Below, piece after piece: positions 1-8,901 of a stretch of DNA of 33,945 bases. The notes under the pieces are model-generated. The model was not told the DNA's origin and searched no databases. It was given only the letters and a program-made list of their open reading frames with translations. This DNA is from an uncultured Prevotellaceae bacterium (GTDB taxonomy: Bacteria; Bacteroidota; Bacteroidia; Bacteroidales; Bacteroidaceae), in contig CAMZHP010000005.1 of the NCBI GenBank assembly GCA_947306845.1, forward strand, positions 1 through 33,945, read 5' to 3'. A program made the position numbers and the translations under genes. Numbering within the stretch: the stretch's first letter is position 1; every line of letters begins with the position of its first letter.

Positions 1-593
1 CCGACCACAGTACCGAGAAGTCCGGTAAGTGTACCGAGGGTAACCAGAGTAGCAACAATCGGGAGGTTCATGGTCAGAGTAGGCATCTCAAGCTGTGAAG
101 CTTCCTCGTGAGCCTGCTGAATCTTGGCCACTTTCTGAGCTTTCTTGATACCGGAGGTACCTTCCATCTCTTTGTAAGCGCGCAGTGAAGCGGAAACCAC
201 GTTGGCTACAGAACCTTTCTGCTGGTCGCAGAGCTGCTGTGCTTTTGCGAAGTCATTGGCATTGAGAGCTGCCTTGATGTTGGAAACGAATTTGGGAAGG
301 GAGCCCTTGCCAAATGCAGTCTTAAGAGCCAACCAACGCTCGATAGACATAGCGAGCACGGTGAGCAACAGAGAGTGAATCACAGGCACGATGATACCGC
401 CCTTGAAGATGGTTCCCCATACGTCAATAGGTGTTTCCTTAGTCTCATCAGAGAAGTGTGATGGGCTAGCGAACCAAGTGAAGAACAGGGTGAAAGCGAT
501 GATGGCGCAAACGACGATGATCCAGAATGCACCTCTAACTCCTGTGAAGCCCGTCGATTTCTTCGGGGCTGCTGCTTTTGTTGAATTTGCCAT
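1..593 (-). CDS. exbB: MotA/TolQ/ExbB-family proton channel, 3' end beyond window
   Basis: ExbB/TolQ proteins form the inner-membrane proton channel that, with ExbD and TonB, energises outer-membrane transport. The reading frame starts at the ATG at 593 and stays open to position 1, giving 197 residues of N-terminal and central sequence. Visible are a Lys/Ala-rich cytoplasmic N-terminus, a first membrane segment at about residues 22-41 (starting FWIIVVCAII), a second at about 66-82, a cytoplasmic domain with the SIERWLAL segment, and the start of the TolQ-type membrane helix (VATLVTLGTLTGLLGTVV) where the window ends. The extra N-terminal membrane helix is common in Bacteroidetes ExbB proteins. 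ExbD and TonB genes would be expected just beyond position 1 but cannot be seen. Exact subfamily (ExbB or TolQ) is not resolvable from this fragment. Confidence 0.88.
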   Translation of the reverse strand, partial: MANSTKAAAPKKSTGFTGVRGAFWIIVVCAIIAFTLFFTWFASPSHFSDETKETPIDVWGTIFKGGIIVPVIHSLLLTVLAMSIERWLALKTAFGKGSLPKFVSNIKAALNANDFAKAQQLCDQQKGSVANVVSASLRAYKEMEGTSGIKKAQKVAKIQQAHEEASQLEMPTLTMNLPIVATLVTLGTLTGLLGTVV

Positions 594-722
594 AATTTTT
601 TTTAATTTGTTGATTTAAGTTATTGATAAGTTTAAGTTATACAATTCTCATTGTAGTGTTAATTGTAATGTTTGTAGGCAGTTCGTTCTCCAGGCATGGC
701 AATAGCTTGGCGAATAACATCG

Positions 723-730
723 CAAAGATA
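723..730 (-). promoter_or_regulatory. Candidate -7 box of the exbB-like gene
   Basis: The minus strand reads TATCTTTG here, a perfect match to the Bacteroidetes -7 consensus TAnnTTTG. No good TTTG -33 box lies 19-21 bases upstream. Transcription would start near 717, giving an AT-rich leader of about 120 bases before the ATG at 593. The remainder of 594-806 holds no gene that I can support. Confidence 0.45.
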
Positions 731-806
731 ATAATTTACGTGAAAAACTAAGGGTGATTAACTCTTTTTAACAAATAATTTTTCTTATCCTTGCTTCTTC
801 CAAGGT

Positions 807-2000
807 TTATTGCAGTTGTTCAAGTGCCTTGCCAATCCTCCGGATGGCTTCCCGGATATTGTCGTCACTTGTGGCATAACTCATGCGGAAACACTCGGAA
901 TCGCCGAAGGCGTCACCTCCTACCGTGGCTACATGTGCTTCTTCGAGCAGGTAGAGTGCCAGGTCGGTGGAGGAGTTGATTTCACGTCCATTATACTTTT
1001 TGCCATAGAAATGGCTGCATTTGGGGAATATGTAGAAAGCTCCCTGAGGCTCATTTACCTCCAGTCCGGGAATCGCACGGGTGAGTTCCACGATAAGATT
1101 GCGGCGACGCTCAAATGCCTGCCTCATTTCTTCGACGCAAGCTTGTGACTGAGTGTAGGCAGCTTCGGCGGCTTTCTGACTCACAGAGCATGCGCCGCTC
1201 GTGTATTGTCCTTGCAATTTGTTGCAACCTTTCACTATCCATTCGGGGCCAGCCATGTATCCGATGCGCCATCCTGTCATGGCGTAGGCTTTCGACACAC
1301 CATTGATGATGATGGTGCGCTCCTTCATTCCCTCAAACTGTGCGATGCTTTCGTGGCGCCCGGTGTAGTTGATGTGCTCATAGATTTCGTCGGCGATGAC
1401 AAAAAGGTCATTGTGGGCAAGCACCACCTCGGCAAGCGCCCGGAGTTCCTCTTTATTATAAACGCTGCCTGTAGGGTTGCTCGGTGAGCATAGGATGAGC
1501 ATCTTTGTCTTGGGTGTGATGGCTGCTTCCAGTTGGGCTGCGGTCATCTTAAAGTTTTGCCCGAAACCGGTGGGAACAATGACGGGGATGCCGCCTGCCA
1601 GTTTCACCATTTGGGGATAGCTCACCCAGTAGGGAGCGGGGATGATGACTTCGTCGCCGTCATCAATCAAGGCCAAGACAGTGTTGCACACCGACTGCTT
1701 GGCTCCATTGGATACCAGTATCTCGCTGATGGCGTAATTGAGTCCGTTTTCCCGTTTCAGCTTCTCTACAATGGCCTTACGCAGACCAGGATAGCCTGGC
1801 ACGGGGGAGTAACGTGAATAGTTTTCGTCAATGGCTTGTTTGGCACTCTCCTTGATTCCGTCAGGGGTGTTGAAGTCAGGCTCACCTACGCTGAGGTTGA
1901 TTACGTCAATGCCCTGGGCTTTCATCTCACTGCTCTTTTGCGACATCACAAGGGTGGCGGAGGGAGCAAGCCGATTGAGGCGTTCAGATAGTTTTGCCAT
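807..2000 (-). CDS. Class I/II pyridoxal-phosphate aminotransferase (aspartate aminotransferase type)
   Basis: This 397-residue protein is a fold-type I PLP aminotransferase of the aspartate/aromatic/prephenate aminotransferase group, transferring amino groups between amino acids and 2-oxo acids in the cytosol. Seen directly: the N-terminal LSVGEPDFNTP segment (residues 36-46), the cofactor-stacking aromatic in PAPYWVSYP (121-129), SNPTG (174-178), the ADEIYEH block with D204, and the PLP-lysine motif GVSKAYAMTGWRIGY with the Schiff-base lysine at K237. Length and start (ATG at 2000) match the family. It stands as a single transcription unit, with its own promoter just upstream. Substrate cannot be fixed from sequence alone; aspartate:2-oxoglutarate is most likely, with prephenate or aromatic amino acids as alternatives. 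Confidence 0.93.
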   Translation of the reverse strand: MAKLSERLNRLAPSATLVMSQKSSEMKAQGIDVINLSVGEPDFNTPDGIKESAKQAIDENYSRYSPVPGYPGLRKAIVEKLKRENGLNYAISEILVSNGAKQSVCNTVLALIDDGDEVIIPAPYWVSYPQMVKLAGGIPVIVPTGFGQNFKMTAAQLEAAITPKTKMLILCSPSNPTGSVYNKEELRALAEVVLAHNDLFVIADEIYEHINYTGRHESIAQFEGMKERTIIINGVSKAYAMTGWRIGYMAGPEWIVKGCNKLQGQYTSGACSVSQKAAEAAYTQSQACVEEMRQAFERRRNLIVELTRAIPGLEVNEPQGAFYIFPKCSHFYGKKYNGREINSSTDLALYLLEEAHVATVGGDAFGDSECFRMSYATSDDNIREAIRRIGKALEQLQ

Positions 2001-2025
2001 ATTTTTAATAATTAGCTATTGCATG

Positions 2026-2060
2026 CAAAGATATACAATTTTGTGGTCTTAACGGGCAAA
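2026..2060 (-). promoter_or_regulatory. Promoter of the aminotransferase gene
   Basis: On the minus strand the -7 box TATCTTTG (2033 to 2026) is a perfect TAnnTTTG match. A TTTG (2060 to 2057) lies 23 bases upstream, slightly wider than the usual 19-21. The expected start is near 2019, about 20 bases before the ATG at 2000. Confidence 0.55.
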
Positions 2061-2129
2061 ATGAATGATTATTTTGTCTTTTGATTGCTTTTTTTCACTT
2101 TGCGTGACTTCCTGTCGGTGGTGGGGTGA

Positions 2130-3338
2130 TTATAAATGGAGCGTGTGGCCCATTCTGTCTTTCTTCGTTTTCAGGTAGCGCCTGTTGTATTCATTGGGGG
2201 TGGTTTCGATGGGTACGTTCTCCACAATCTCGAGGCCGTAGGCTTCTAGACCGACGCGCTTGACGGGGTTGTTGGTCATGAGTCGCATCTTCTGAACGCC
2301 CAACTGGCGCAGGATCTGTGCCCCGCAACCATAGTCGCGCTCATCGGCCTTGAAACCCAGATGAACATTGGCATCGACGGTATCGTAGCCCTCTTCCTGC
2401 AATTTGTAGGCGGCAATCTTGTTCATCAGTCCGATTCCGCGGCCTTCCTGCATGATATAGACCACCACGCCTTTGCCTTCCTGCTCAATCATCTGCATCG
2501 CCTTGTGAAGTTGTTCGCCGCAGTCGCAACGCTTCGATCCTAGGATGTCGCCTGTTGCACAGGAGGAATGGACACGAACCAGCACAGGCTCGCCCTCTTT
2601 CCATTCACCTTTGATGAGTGCCATGTGTTCCAATCCGTTGCTCTTCTGGCGGAATGGTATCAGCCGGAAATGACCGTATTCAGTGGGCATGTCCACTTCC
2701 TCACCTTTCTCCACCAGACTCTCTTTCTGAAGGCGGTAGGCAATCATGTCCTTGATGGTGATGATTTTCATGTCCCATTGCCGGGCAAACTCTTGCAGCT
2801 GGGGCATGCGGGCCATGGTGCCGTCATCGTTCATGATTTCCATCAGTGCTCCAGCAGGATAGAGCCCAGCCATGAGGCAAAGGTCGATGGTGGCTTCTGT
2901 GTGTCCGCTGCGGCGAAGCACTCCATGATCTTGTGCGTACAGGGGGCTCACGTGTCCCGGACGCCCGAACGTGGAAGGATTTGATGAAGGGTCGGCCAAA
3001 GCTTTGATGGTGGCTGCCCTGTCGAAAGCGCTCACCCCTGTGGCACATCCTTCTAGCTTGTCGATAGTGACGGTAAACGGTGTTCCGAGCATGGATGTGT
3101 TTTCAGAAACCTGCCGAGGCAAGTCAAGCTCCTTGCATCGCGAGATGGTGATGGGAGCGCAGAGCAGGCCGCGGGCATGCTTAAGCATGAAGTTGACTTT
3201 GTCGGGGGTGATTTTTTCGGCGGCGATGATGAGGTCGCCCTCATTCTCACGGTCCTCGTCATCGACCACGATGACAAATTTGCCTTCACGGAAATCGCTA
3301 ACGGCACTCTCTATTTTCTCAGAAAGTAGTCTGTCCAT
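2130..3338 (-). CDS. ribBA: Bifunctional DHBP synthase / GTP cyclohydrolase II (riboflavin synthesis)
   Basis: This protein feeds both branches of riboflavin synthesis. The N-terminal half converts ribulose 5-phosphate to 3,4-dihydroxy-2-butanone 4-phosphate; the C-terminal half opens GTP to the diaminopyrimidine precursor. Residues 1 to about 205 carry the DHBP-synthase signature [10 protein letters not shown] (26-35) and [12 protein letters not shown] with H146. From about 210 on is the cyclohydrolase II domain, with the zinc ligands C260, C271 and C273 in [21 protein letters not shown] (298-304) and TNNPVKR (355-361). Both active sites look intact and the 402-residue length is normal for the fusion. 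The gene begins six bases after the stop of lptF, so the two are almost certainly one transcript. The stretch after the stop codon shows no clear terminator hairpin. Confidence 0.96.
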   Translation of the reverse strand: MDRLLSEKIESAVSDFREGKFVIVVDDEDRENEGDLIIAAEKITPDKVNFMLKHARGLLCAPITISRCKELDLPRQVSENTSMLGTPFTVTIDKLEGCATGVSAFDRAATIKALADPSSNPSTFGRPGHVSPLYAQDHGVLRRSGHTEATIDLCLMAGLYPAGALMEIMNDDGTMARMPQLQEFARQWDMKIITIKDMIAYRLQKESLVEKGEEVDMPTEYGHFRLIPFRQKSNGLEHMALIKGEWKEGEPVLVRVHSSCATGDILGSKRCDCGEQLHKAMQMIEQEGKGVVVYIMQEGRGIGLMNKIAAYKLQEEGYDTVDANVHLGFKADERDYGCGAQILRQLGVQKMRLMTNNPVKRVGLEAYGLEIVENVPIETTPNEYNRRYLKTKKDRMGHTLHL

Positions 3339-3344
3339 ATTATA

Positions 3345-5273
3345 TTATAAGGTGTTGTCTGTAGGAAGCCGGTCGAATCCTTTTTCGGTGATTCTCCCGA
3401 CGATTTGGTCGTTGATGTTTTTGATGTTGCGCAGGTCAACCAGCAGACGCAGGCGGAAGCGCCACATGCGGATATACAGGAAAGCGCCTAATGGGACGAG
3501 GATGGCTGAGAGGATATTCAGCCAGCGGCGCTCAAAGGGCCGGGTGTGTGCTTTTTCCGACAAGATGGGATAGCGTCCCAGCAAGGTGATGATGAGACTG
3601 TCGCGGGTGTTGGAGAGATCTTCAATCACCAACTCCAGTTCTTCACTGATGCGCTCAATTTCATGGTCGGGCTGGTATTTGAAGAAAACGTTGATGATGT
3701 TGGGCGGCGATTTTAGCTTGTGCTCATGAGAGTAGGCGGTCACCTCTTCGTTCAGGCGGCAGAGTTCGTTCTTGTCTTTCCTGTAGTCAGGGTCTTGGAT
3801 AATGACCTCCTTGCCCATCACGCTGCGTTTGCGGCGCATGCCGAGCAGACGCATGCCCAAGTTGATGTAGCTGTCGAGGTTGAAAACCGCTGAGTCGTTG
3901 TTGGCCTTGTAGGTGATAAAGGCGGCGGTAGGGGCGAGTACGGCAGTGGCGAGGCCTTTGCCGAACCAGATGGCCCAGCTGCCTTGGCGCGCCATGCGGT
4001 AGCCTGTGTTGTCAAAGATGTAAAAGATGATGAACACGATCACCGACACGATGATGGGCACACCGAGGCCGCCTTTGCGAATGATGGCTCCTAAAGGTGC
4101 TCCGATGAAAAAGAAGATGATGCAGGATAGGGCGAGAACAAACTTGTTGATGGCCTCTATCTTGTGTTGGCGGAGGTCGTAGTCGCCATCGCTGGTGATC
4201 ATGCTCTTGAAATCGAGGTCGCTCATCTGCTGGTTGACCTTTGACAAGGCATTGTTGACGGCAGTCCTCTGCTTGTCGGGACTTAGCTTGGCATAGACAC
4301 TGTCATAGGAGTAGGTATGCTTCCGCGCATCCTGGATGGACCGCAGAGAGTCGGCTTTGCTCAGGCCCTGGATGGCGTAACTGTAGATTTTGGCATCTTG
4401 GAAGAACCTTCTTCCGATACTGTCGAAGGTATGATTAAGTGAATCGATGTCGACGCGGATCTGGTTGAGGCTTTTGGCTTGTGCGTTCTGCCCAAACACA
4501 CCAGCGTCTGCAAGGCTGAAGTCTCCGTCGAAGTCCAACACGATACGTTTCTTCCAAAATGTTTCTCGTCGGTAGGGAACGTGGGCACTGCCACCCATGT
4601 CCGATGAGTGCATGTTCTCAAACCATTCGCCGCTGTAAAGGTTGAGCAGCAAATGCTTTTTCTCCGCTGTGGACTGCAGCATGCCTGAGTCGGCGAGAAT
4701 GATGGCTGCGTCCTCATAACTGTCGGTCATCTTGTATATCATGATGCCGTAGAGCATGCCTGACTCGATGTCTTTGTGCTGCACATAGATATTGCACTGA
4801 GGGATGCCATCGTAGAAAATGCCCTCGGGGATTTCCAGTTCAGGACTCTTTTGCTTCATGGAGATGAGCAACTGTCCTATCTTGCTTTTGGAGTGAGGCC
4901 CGATATTGTTCTGAAAGTAGAAAGAAGCACATGCAATCAGTACCGACACGATGATCAATGGGCGGAGCGTCTGCATCAGGGATATGCCTGATGCCTTGAT
5001 GGCGGTGAGTTCGGAGTTCTCGCCCAGGTTGCCGAAGGTGATGAGCGAGGAAAGGAGAATGGCAAGAGGCAATGCCTGTGGTACCATCATCAGGGCCATG
5101 TACCAGAAAAACTGCCCCATGATGTCGAGTGTCAGACCCTTTCCGATGAGTGTGTCTACATATTGCCATACAAACTGCATCATCAGCACAAACAGACTGA
5201 TGAAGAAGGTGCCGACGAAAAGCAGTGCGAACTGCTTGACGATCATGATATGCAGTTTCTTGATGCGCAGCAT
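3345..5273 (-). CDS. LptF/LptG-family LPS export permease (YjgP/YjgQ)
   Basis: LptF and LptG are the membrane subunits of the LptB2FG transporter, which extracts lipopolysaccharide from the inner membrane. The 642-residue protein starts MLRIKKLHIMIVKQF, typical of Bacteroidetes family members. Membrane helices cluster at about residues 12-35, 50-75 and 98-118 (LIIVSVLIACASFYFQNN), followed by a large periplasmic beta-jellyroll region and a second helix block with FVLALSCIIFFFIGAPLGAIIRKGG, a strongly conserved family stretch. After this second block comes a long C-terminal extension with a further hydrophobic segment near residues 593-613. That extension makes it much longer than the roughly 360-residue proteobacterial proteins. 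It is the first gene of a two-gene unit with ribBA and has a strong promoter. Whether it is the F or G subunit is not decided here. Confidence 0.92.
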   Translation of the reverse strand: MLRIKKLHIMIVKQFALLFVGTFFISLFVLMMQFVWQYVDTLIGKGLTLDIMGQFFWYMALMMVPQALPLAILLSSLITFGNLGENSELTAIKASGISLMQTLRPLIIVSVLIACASFYFQNNIGPHSKSKIGQLLISMKQKSPELEIPEGIFYDGIPQCNIYVQHKDIESGMLYGIMIYKMTDSYEDAAIILADSGMLQSTAEKKHLLLNLYSGEWFENMHSSDMGGSAHVPYRRETFWKKRIVLDFDGDFSLADAGVFGQNAQAKSLNQIRVDIDSLNHTFDSIGRRFFQDAKIYSYAIQGLSKADSLRSIQDARKHTYSYDSVYAKLSPDKQRTAVNNALSKVNQQMSDLDFKSMITSDGDYDLRQHKIEAINKFVLALSCIIFFFIGAPLGAIIRKGGLGVPIIVSVIVFIIFYIFDNTGYRMARQGSWAIWFGKGLATAVLAPTAAFITYKANNDSAVFNLDSYINLGMRLLGMRRKRSVMGKEVIIQDPDYRKDKNELCRLNEEVTAYSHEHKLKSPPNIINVFFKYQPDHEIERISEELELVIEDLSNTRDSLIITLLGRYPILSEKAHTRPFERRWLNILSAILVPLGAFLYIRMWRFRLRLLVDLRNIKNINDQIVGRITEKGFDRLPTDNTL

Positions 5274-5282
5274 AGCAGAAAA

Positions 5283-5302
5283 TGACAGCTATAACGCTGT
5301 CA
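5283..5302. repeat. Perfect 7-bp inverted repeat in the lptF leader
   Basis: TGACAGCtataacGCTGTCA, a 7-base perfect inverted repeat with a 6-base centre, sits between the lptF -7 box and the start codon, at or just after the predicted transcription start near 5301. It could be an operator or a 5' leader hairpin. Confidence 0.5.
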
Positions 5303-5307
5303 GTCTG

Positions 5308-5338
5308 CAAAGGTAGTGCAAACAGAACGCAAAACAAA
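5308..5338 (-). promoter_or_regulatory. Promoter of lptF-ribBA
   Basis: On the minus strand TTTG (5338 to 5335), 19 bases, then TACCTTTG (5315 to 5308) is a full match to the Bacteroidetes promoter consensus. Predicted start is near 5301, giving a leader of about 28 bases before the lptF ATG at 5273. Confidence 0.72.
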
Positions 5339-5486
5339 ATAAAAACCGCTTTATTTTGCTTTGCCAAGAATCGCCATGTGTTTGCCAAGGTGCTTGCCAC
5401 CATTATGAAATCTCAGGAAATGTGCTTCTTCAAGTTGTTAGGTTAGCGCTGAAAAAAGACCGAAAAATATACAAATAGAGGCGAAA

Positions 5487-5520
5487 TTTGTCGTTTTTTC
5501 GGATAATATCCTTATCTTTG
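5487..5520 (+). promoter_or_regulatory. Promoter of the araC-family gene
   Basis: TTTG at 5487-5490, 22 bases, and a perfect -7 box TATCTTTG at 5513-5520. The start codon at 5539 lies only about 13 bases after the predicted transcription start. It is divergent from the lptF promoter, about 150 bases away. Confidence 0.6.
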
Positions 5521-5538
5521 CAGTAAAAATCCGAAAAA

Positions 5539-6414
5539 ATGAATAATGGCAATTTCGACTTTGATATTCCTCGTGCCAAGCATGTGCTGCCCAACGGTTC
5601 TTGCATCGGTGATGATTTGGTATTGTTTGATGCTTTTGAGGATGTGCCGCTAGTCACTGAACCAAGAAAGGTGCATTGTCTTTTTGTGGCCATTTGCTTG
5701 GAGGGAAGTGCTCAATATACCGTTGATTCCAAGGAATATATGCTGGGAAAGAATGACGTGGCAGTGTTCAACGACGGGCAGGTGATCAGCAATTATATGC
5801 TTAGCCGTGATTGCAAGGGTGTTGCCATCATGGGTTCCAATGATTTCTTCGCTGAGATCATCAAGGAGGTGCATGAGATCTCTCAACTCTTTCTTATTGC
5901 CTACACACATCCAGTGTTTAGCCTGAAGCCCGAAAAGGTGCGTACCTTCATGGGCTATTTCAACATGATCAAGCTGAGGGTGGATGACTTCGACCATCAT
6001 TTCCGCCGTGACCTGACCATGTCACTGCTCAAGGCGATGATCTATGATATTGGCAATGAGATATGGAAGAGTCAGCGCACGGAGCCTAAGTGCACCCGCG
6101 CTGAAGTCATCTTCAATCAATTCATCATGCTTGTGAAGGAACATTATCGTGAGGAACGCAGAGTGAGTTGGTATGGCCATCAACTGGGCATCACACCCAA
6201 GTATCTCTCAGAGACAGTGAAACTGGTGAGCCACCGTACACCCAGTGAGTGGATAGATCATTATATCACTTTGGAAATCAGAGTCCTGCTCAAGAATTCA
6301 GCGATGAATATCAAGGAGATAGCCAAGGAACTTCATTTTCCCAATCAATCGTTTCTCGGGAAATATTTCAAGGAACATGTGGGGATGTCACCATCTAAGT
6401 ACCGCAGGTCGTGA
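5539..6414 (+). CDS. AraC-family transcriptional regulator
   Basis: This 291-residue regulator has a cupin-like N-terminal sensing domain (about residues 1-150, with HCLFVAICLEGSAQYTVDSK near 46-65) and a C-terminal AraC DNA-binding domain (about 190-291). The two helix-turn-helix units are seen as WYGHQLGITPKYLSETVKLV and MNIKEIAKELHFPNQSFLGK, followed by the family signature YFKEHVGMSPSKYR. There is no membrane segment, so it is a cytosolic one-component regulator. Its stop codon lies inside the end of the convergent GH95 gene, with 27 bases of overlap. The neighbouring glycosidase is a possible target, but the convergent arrangement is not typical for that, and the ligand is unknown. Confidence 0.92.
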   Translation: MNNGNFDFDIPRAKHVLPNGSCIGDDLVLFDAFEDVPLVTEPRKVHCLFVAICLEGSAQYTVDSKEYMLGKNDVAVFNDGQVISNYMLSRDCKGVAIMGSNDFFAEIIKEVHEISQLFLIAYTHPVFSLKPEKVRTFMGYFNMIKLRVDDFDHHFRRDLTMSLLKAMIYDIGNEIWKSQRTEPKCTRAEVIFNQFIMLVKEHYREERRVSWYGHQLGITPKYLSETVKLVSHRTPSEWIDHYITLEIRVLLKNSAMNIKEIAKELHFPNQSFLGKYFKEHVGMSPSKYRRS

Positions 6415-8829
6415 AGGCTTCAGCTTTACGGTTTTTGTGGTGCCGTTGCATGAAACCTTGACGCGGCGCTTGTCTTTCGACATGATGGTGGCTGCCACCT
6501 TGTGCCCGTTGTCTTGCCATTCAACATTGAGTGTCAGTCCGCCTCGTGCACAGATACCGCTCACCTTGCCTTTCCCCCATACCTTAGGGAGGGCGGGCAA
6601 TAGCTCGATTTCTTTTTCATCGCTCTGAAGCAGCATCTCGCAAACTCCGGCAGTTCCGCCAAAATTGCCATCAATTTGGAAGGGTGGATGGGCGTCGAAG
6701 AGGTTGGGGTAGGTACCTCCAGACCGCCGGCGGTCGGGTCCTTTGTATTCATCGGGAGAGACGTAGGTAAGCAGCTTGTTGTAGATATGATAGGCTTGCT
6801 CACCATCATGGAGTCTTGCCCATAGGTTGATTCGCCATCCAGTGCTCCATCCAGTGGTTTTGTCGCCCTTGATCTCAAGGGTTCTTTTGGCTGCCTGTGC
6901 CAGTTCGGGAGTGGTGCCATGGGTGATGTGGTGGCCGGGGTAAAGGCCGATGAGGTGTGACTGATGACGGTGTTGCGGATCCCAGTCATCCCAGTCGTAA
7001 TACCACTCATTGAGGTCGCCGTCATGTCCGATGGTGTAGGGATGAAGTCGGCTGAGGCTGTTCTCCACTTCTTTGAGGAAGGCCTTGTCCTCCCCGAGGA
7101 TGCGTCCTGCTGAGAGGGTGTTTATAAACAGTTCGCGGATGATGGCAAGATCGGCAGTGCCGCCATAGCAGGTGGTGCCGTGGTAGCCATCTGTGGTGCG
7201 GTATTCGTTTTCGGGAGAGGTGCTGGGAGCGGTGAACAGTTCGCCATGTTTCCGGGGATTATCGATGAGCCAGTCGAGGCAGAATTCCGTGGCACCACGC
7301 ATCAGGGGATAGGCAGTGTCGGTGAGGAACTGCTTGTCGAGAGTATATCGATAGTGCTCCCACAGCGTCATGGTGAGCCATGCTCCTCCCAAGTTCCAGT
7401 TGCTCCATTCTGGGCTTTCTCTTTTTTCGCCCACGGGATTGGCCATCGCCCAGATGTCGCTGTTGTGGCTTGAGCACCAGCCTCGGTTGATGCCGTAGTA
7501 GTTGCGTGCCACATCGCTTCCATTTTTGGCGAGCGACTTTATGAAGTCCCAAAGCGGAGTGGTCATTTCACTAAGGTTGGTCACCTCGGCGGGCCAGTAG
7601 TTCTCTTCCAAATTGATGTTCACCGTGTAGTTACCTCGCCATGGAGAGTATAGGTGATGCGTCCACAGGCCCTGCAAGTTGGCAGGCGCATGGGGAGTAC
7701 GTGAGCAGGTGATGAGCAGGAAACGTCCGTATTGGAAATAGAGTGTTTCCAGAAATCTGTTATTGCCCCCTTGATCGGTGTACTCTCTCAGCAGCACGTC
7801 TGTGGGCTTGTTCAGGTAATCGTTGCACTGGTGGGCATCTCCGCCAAGGTCGAGCTCCATCCTTGAGAAGAATTGTTGGTAGTCTGCGATATGGTTGTGC
7901 TTCATTTGCTCATAACTGAGGTTGGAAAGATGCCAAATCTGGTCGGTGGCATCGCTCAGATAGGAGGCTCCTTCTTTCACGGGGTGATGTACGGCATCGC
8001 GAAAACTGGTGCTGTTGACGATGTAAAGAGTCAGTTGGGTGGCCGACTTTACTGTCAGCACAGAGTCGCTGGCGGTCACCTCGCCATCGCTGGTATCGGC
8101 CTTTAGCATGCAGCAGAAATGGGTGCTCTCCTGAGCGTCACCCATGGCATGCCCGGTCATTGTCAGTTGGCCGTTGTGGTTGACAATGGTCTGAGGGGTT
8201 TTGGGAGAGGCTTTTACGCCATGGGGTACCTGGGCTGTGAGCATCACCCGGCAGTTGATGTGTGGGCCGTCGCTGGTGATGCGGATGGCAATCATTTTGT
8301 CTGGATGTGACGCGAAATACTCACGGCTGAAATGATGGCCGTCTTGGTCGTAACTGTCGGTGCAGATAGCTTGTCTGAGATCGAGTTGTCTTTTGTAGTT
8401 GGCTGTCTGTCCTCCATTGTCGTCAAGGATATGGAGGGTACCAAGCGGTTGGTAGAATTGGGAATTGGGACCTTGCACTCGCAATTGCAGACTATCGGCG
8501 AGAGCGTAGTTCTCCGCAAACAGCGCCTCGCGGATGCGGGGAATCCACTGACTTGCGCCAGCGTCGAGATGGGGGTCAACCGGTTTGCCTGTCCAGAACG
8601 TGATGTCGTTGAGATAGAGTATGTTATCATCTATGCCGCCATAGATGCAGGCACCCAGTTTTCCATTGCCGATAGGCAATGACTCTTCGAAATAAGTGGC
8701 AGGACGGTCATACCATAGGCGCAGTGGCAGTGTTTCTGTATCTTTTCCTGTGTTGTCCTGTGCTGTTGCAGTTGGTATGAAAACGATACTGTATAAAAGT
8801 GCTGTCAGCAAAATCAAGTGTTTCCTCAT
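6388..8829 (-). CDS. GH95 family alpha-L-fucosidase or alpha-L-galactosidase, secreted
   Basis: GH95 enzymes remove terminal alpha-1,2-L-fucose (or, in some members, alpha-L-galactose) from host or plant glycans by inversion. The 813-residue protein begins with a signal peptide (residues 1 to about 23, ending TATA|QD). The N-terminal beta-sandwich starts LRLWYDRPATYFEESLPIGN. The catalytic (alpha/alpha)6 domain carries NLQGLW (384-389), the NxN pair N404/N406 in NINLEENYWPAE, the general acid E540 in APSTSPEN, and D720 in QIDGNFGG. Spacing is consistent with the catalytic residues of the characterised Bifidobacterium enzyme AfcA (from memory N421, N423, E566, D766). The signal cleavage site has no lipobox, so the enzyme is probably periplasmic. 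It lies directly behind the gyrB terminator and has no obvious promoter of its own. No SusC/SusD pair is nearby. Confidence 0.93.
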   Translation of the reverse strand: MRKHLILLTALLYSIVFIPTATAQDNTGKDTETLPLRLWYDRPATYFEESLPIGNGKLGACIYGGIDDNILYLNDITFWTGKPVDPHLDAGASQWIPRIREALFAENYALADSLQLRVQGPNSQFYQPLGTLHILDDNGGQTANYKRQLDLRQAICTDSYDQDGHHFSREYFASHPDKMIAIRITSDGPHINCRVMLTAQVPHGVKASPKTPQTIVNHNGQLTMTGHAMGDAQESTHFCCMLKADTSDGEVTASDSVLTVKSATQLTLYIVNSTSFRDAVHHPVKEGASYLSDATDQIWHLSNLSYEQMKHNHIADYQQFFSRMELDLGGDAHQCNDYLNKPTDVLLREYTDQGGNNRFLETLYFQYGRFLLITCSRTPHAPANLQGLWTHHLYSPWRGNYTVNINLEENYWPAEVTNLSEMTTPLWDFIKSLAKNGSDVARNYYGINRGWCSSHNSDIWAMANPVGEKRESPEWSNWNLGGAWLTMTLWEHYRYTLDKQFLTDTAYPLMRGATEFCLDWLIDNPRKHGELFTAPSTSPENEYRTTDGYHGTTCYGGTADLAIIRELFINTLSAGRILGEDKAFLKEVENSLSRLHPYTIGHDGDLNEWYYDWDDWDPQHRHQSHLIGLYPGHHITHGTTPELAQAAKRTLEIKGDKTTGWSTGWRINLWARLHDGEQAYHIYNKLLTYVSPDEYKGPDRRRSGGTYPNLFDAHPPFQIDGNFGGTAGVCEMLLQSDEKEIELLPALPKVWGKGKVSGICARGGLTLNVEWQDNGHKVAATIMSKDKRRVKVSCNGTTKTVKLKPSRPAVLRW

Positions 8830-8854
8830 AGTGATGCAGTTGGCGGATTAGATA

Positions 8855-8891
8855 TAAAAATATCCCCCTCATCAAATCAATGGTGAGGGGG
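8855..8891 (-). terminator. Intrinsic terminator of gyrB
   Basis: A perfect 8-base stem, CCCCCTCA (8864-8871) with TGAGGGGG (8884-8891), is followed on the minus strand by ATATTTTTA. It starts 10 bases after the gyrB stop codon. It also lies 26 bases upstream of the GH95 start codon. Confidence 0.8.
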
Positions 8892-8901
8892 AGAAATTTT
8901 G

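Noticed and set aside
801..806. Possible terminator after the aminotransferase gene (CCTTG/CAAGG, about 789-805)
   Set aside because: The stem is only five bases and is not directly followed by a T-run on the minus strand.
5430..5693. Minus-strand ORF of 87 codons over the araC promoter
   Set aside because: It covers the araC promoter and the start of a certain gene, and has no family likeness.
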